Below are positions 20,757-21,026 of a stretch of DNA of 21,026 nucleotides, piece after piece. The notes beneath the pieces are model-generated. The model worked only from the letters and a program-made list of their open reading frames with translations, was not told where the DNA came from and made no database searches. The stretch spans positions 1 through 21,026 of the forward strand of contig NW_014013583.1 in the NCBI RefSeq assembly GCF_000611645.1, given 5' to 3'. Source of the stretch: Monoraphidium neglectum (Eukaryota; Chlorophyta; Chlorophyceae; Sphaeropleales; Selenastraceae). Made by a program: the position numbers and the translations under genes. Each line of letters opens with the position of its first letter. Positions within the stretch are counted from its first letter, which is position 1.

Positions 20757-21026
20757 CTGGGGGCGGGGGTTGTGTGAGGGAGGGAGAGGGTCATGGCTGG
20801 TCAAGGCGAGCCATCACACACAACATTGAATGACGATTGCGCAGCGGAGTTTGCCGCTGGCAAGAGCATGGACGCCCAGCACCACGACTGTGATTGCATC
20901 GCTACAGATGAAACCTGTTTTCACGCATCCACCTGGCCGCTTACACGACGATCCAAAGCGCAGAGGGGAGCCAGTCAAGAGCCAGACCCCCCTGCCCTAC
21001 TCTGGCCCCGCTCCCCTCTTCCCCTG

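Overview
The window looks like nuclear DNA of a unicellular green alga, most likely Chlorella-like (Trebouxiophyceae). The DNA is GC-rich. Genes are cut into many short exons by 150-400 nt GT-AG introns, (CA)n/(GT)n tracts lie in introns, CTG/CAG triplet runs lie inside exons, and TGTAA, the usual green-algal polyadenylation signal, follows most genes. I found no prokaryotic operon, RNA gene, transposon, CRISPR array or viral gene. All gene models were built by hand by joining conserved protein blocks across splice sites whose phases agree. Termini are less certain than interiors.

Layout, left to right. (1) 183-835, minus: an AP2/ERF DNA-binding protein, cut at the left window edge. (2) 1750-4884, minus: tRNA 2-thiouridylase MnmA/TrmU, six exons, with PP-loop and both catalytic cysteines. 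(3) 5324-7430, plus: a two-domain cupin, four exons, divergent from MnmA. (4) 9151-10357, minus: a small secreted cysteine-rich protein, three exons, convergent with the cupin gene. (5) 11563-15232, minus: a ten-exon type II membrane protein resembling a Golgi glycosyltransferase; its last intron is GC-AG. (6) 16184-18279, minus: Sua5/YrdC threonylcarbamoyl-AMP synthase, three exons, with a polyglutamine run. (7) 19521-20756 and beyond, minus: the C-terminal half of a MATE-family exporter, cut at the right edge.

The genes do not form an obvious pathway. One link is that MnmA (s2U34) and Sua5 (t6A37) both modify the tRNA anticodon loop and share tRNA-Lys as a classical substrate, but neighbourhood need not mean co-function in an algal nucleus. 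The least characterised genes are the glycosyltransferase-like protein, the cysteine-rich secreted protein and the cupin. I did not find a clearly novel multi-gene system.
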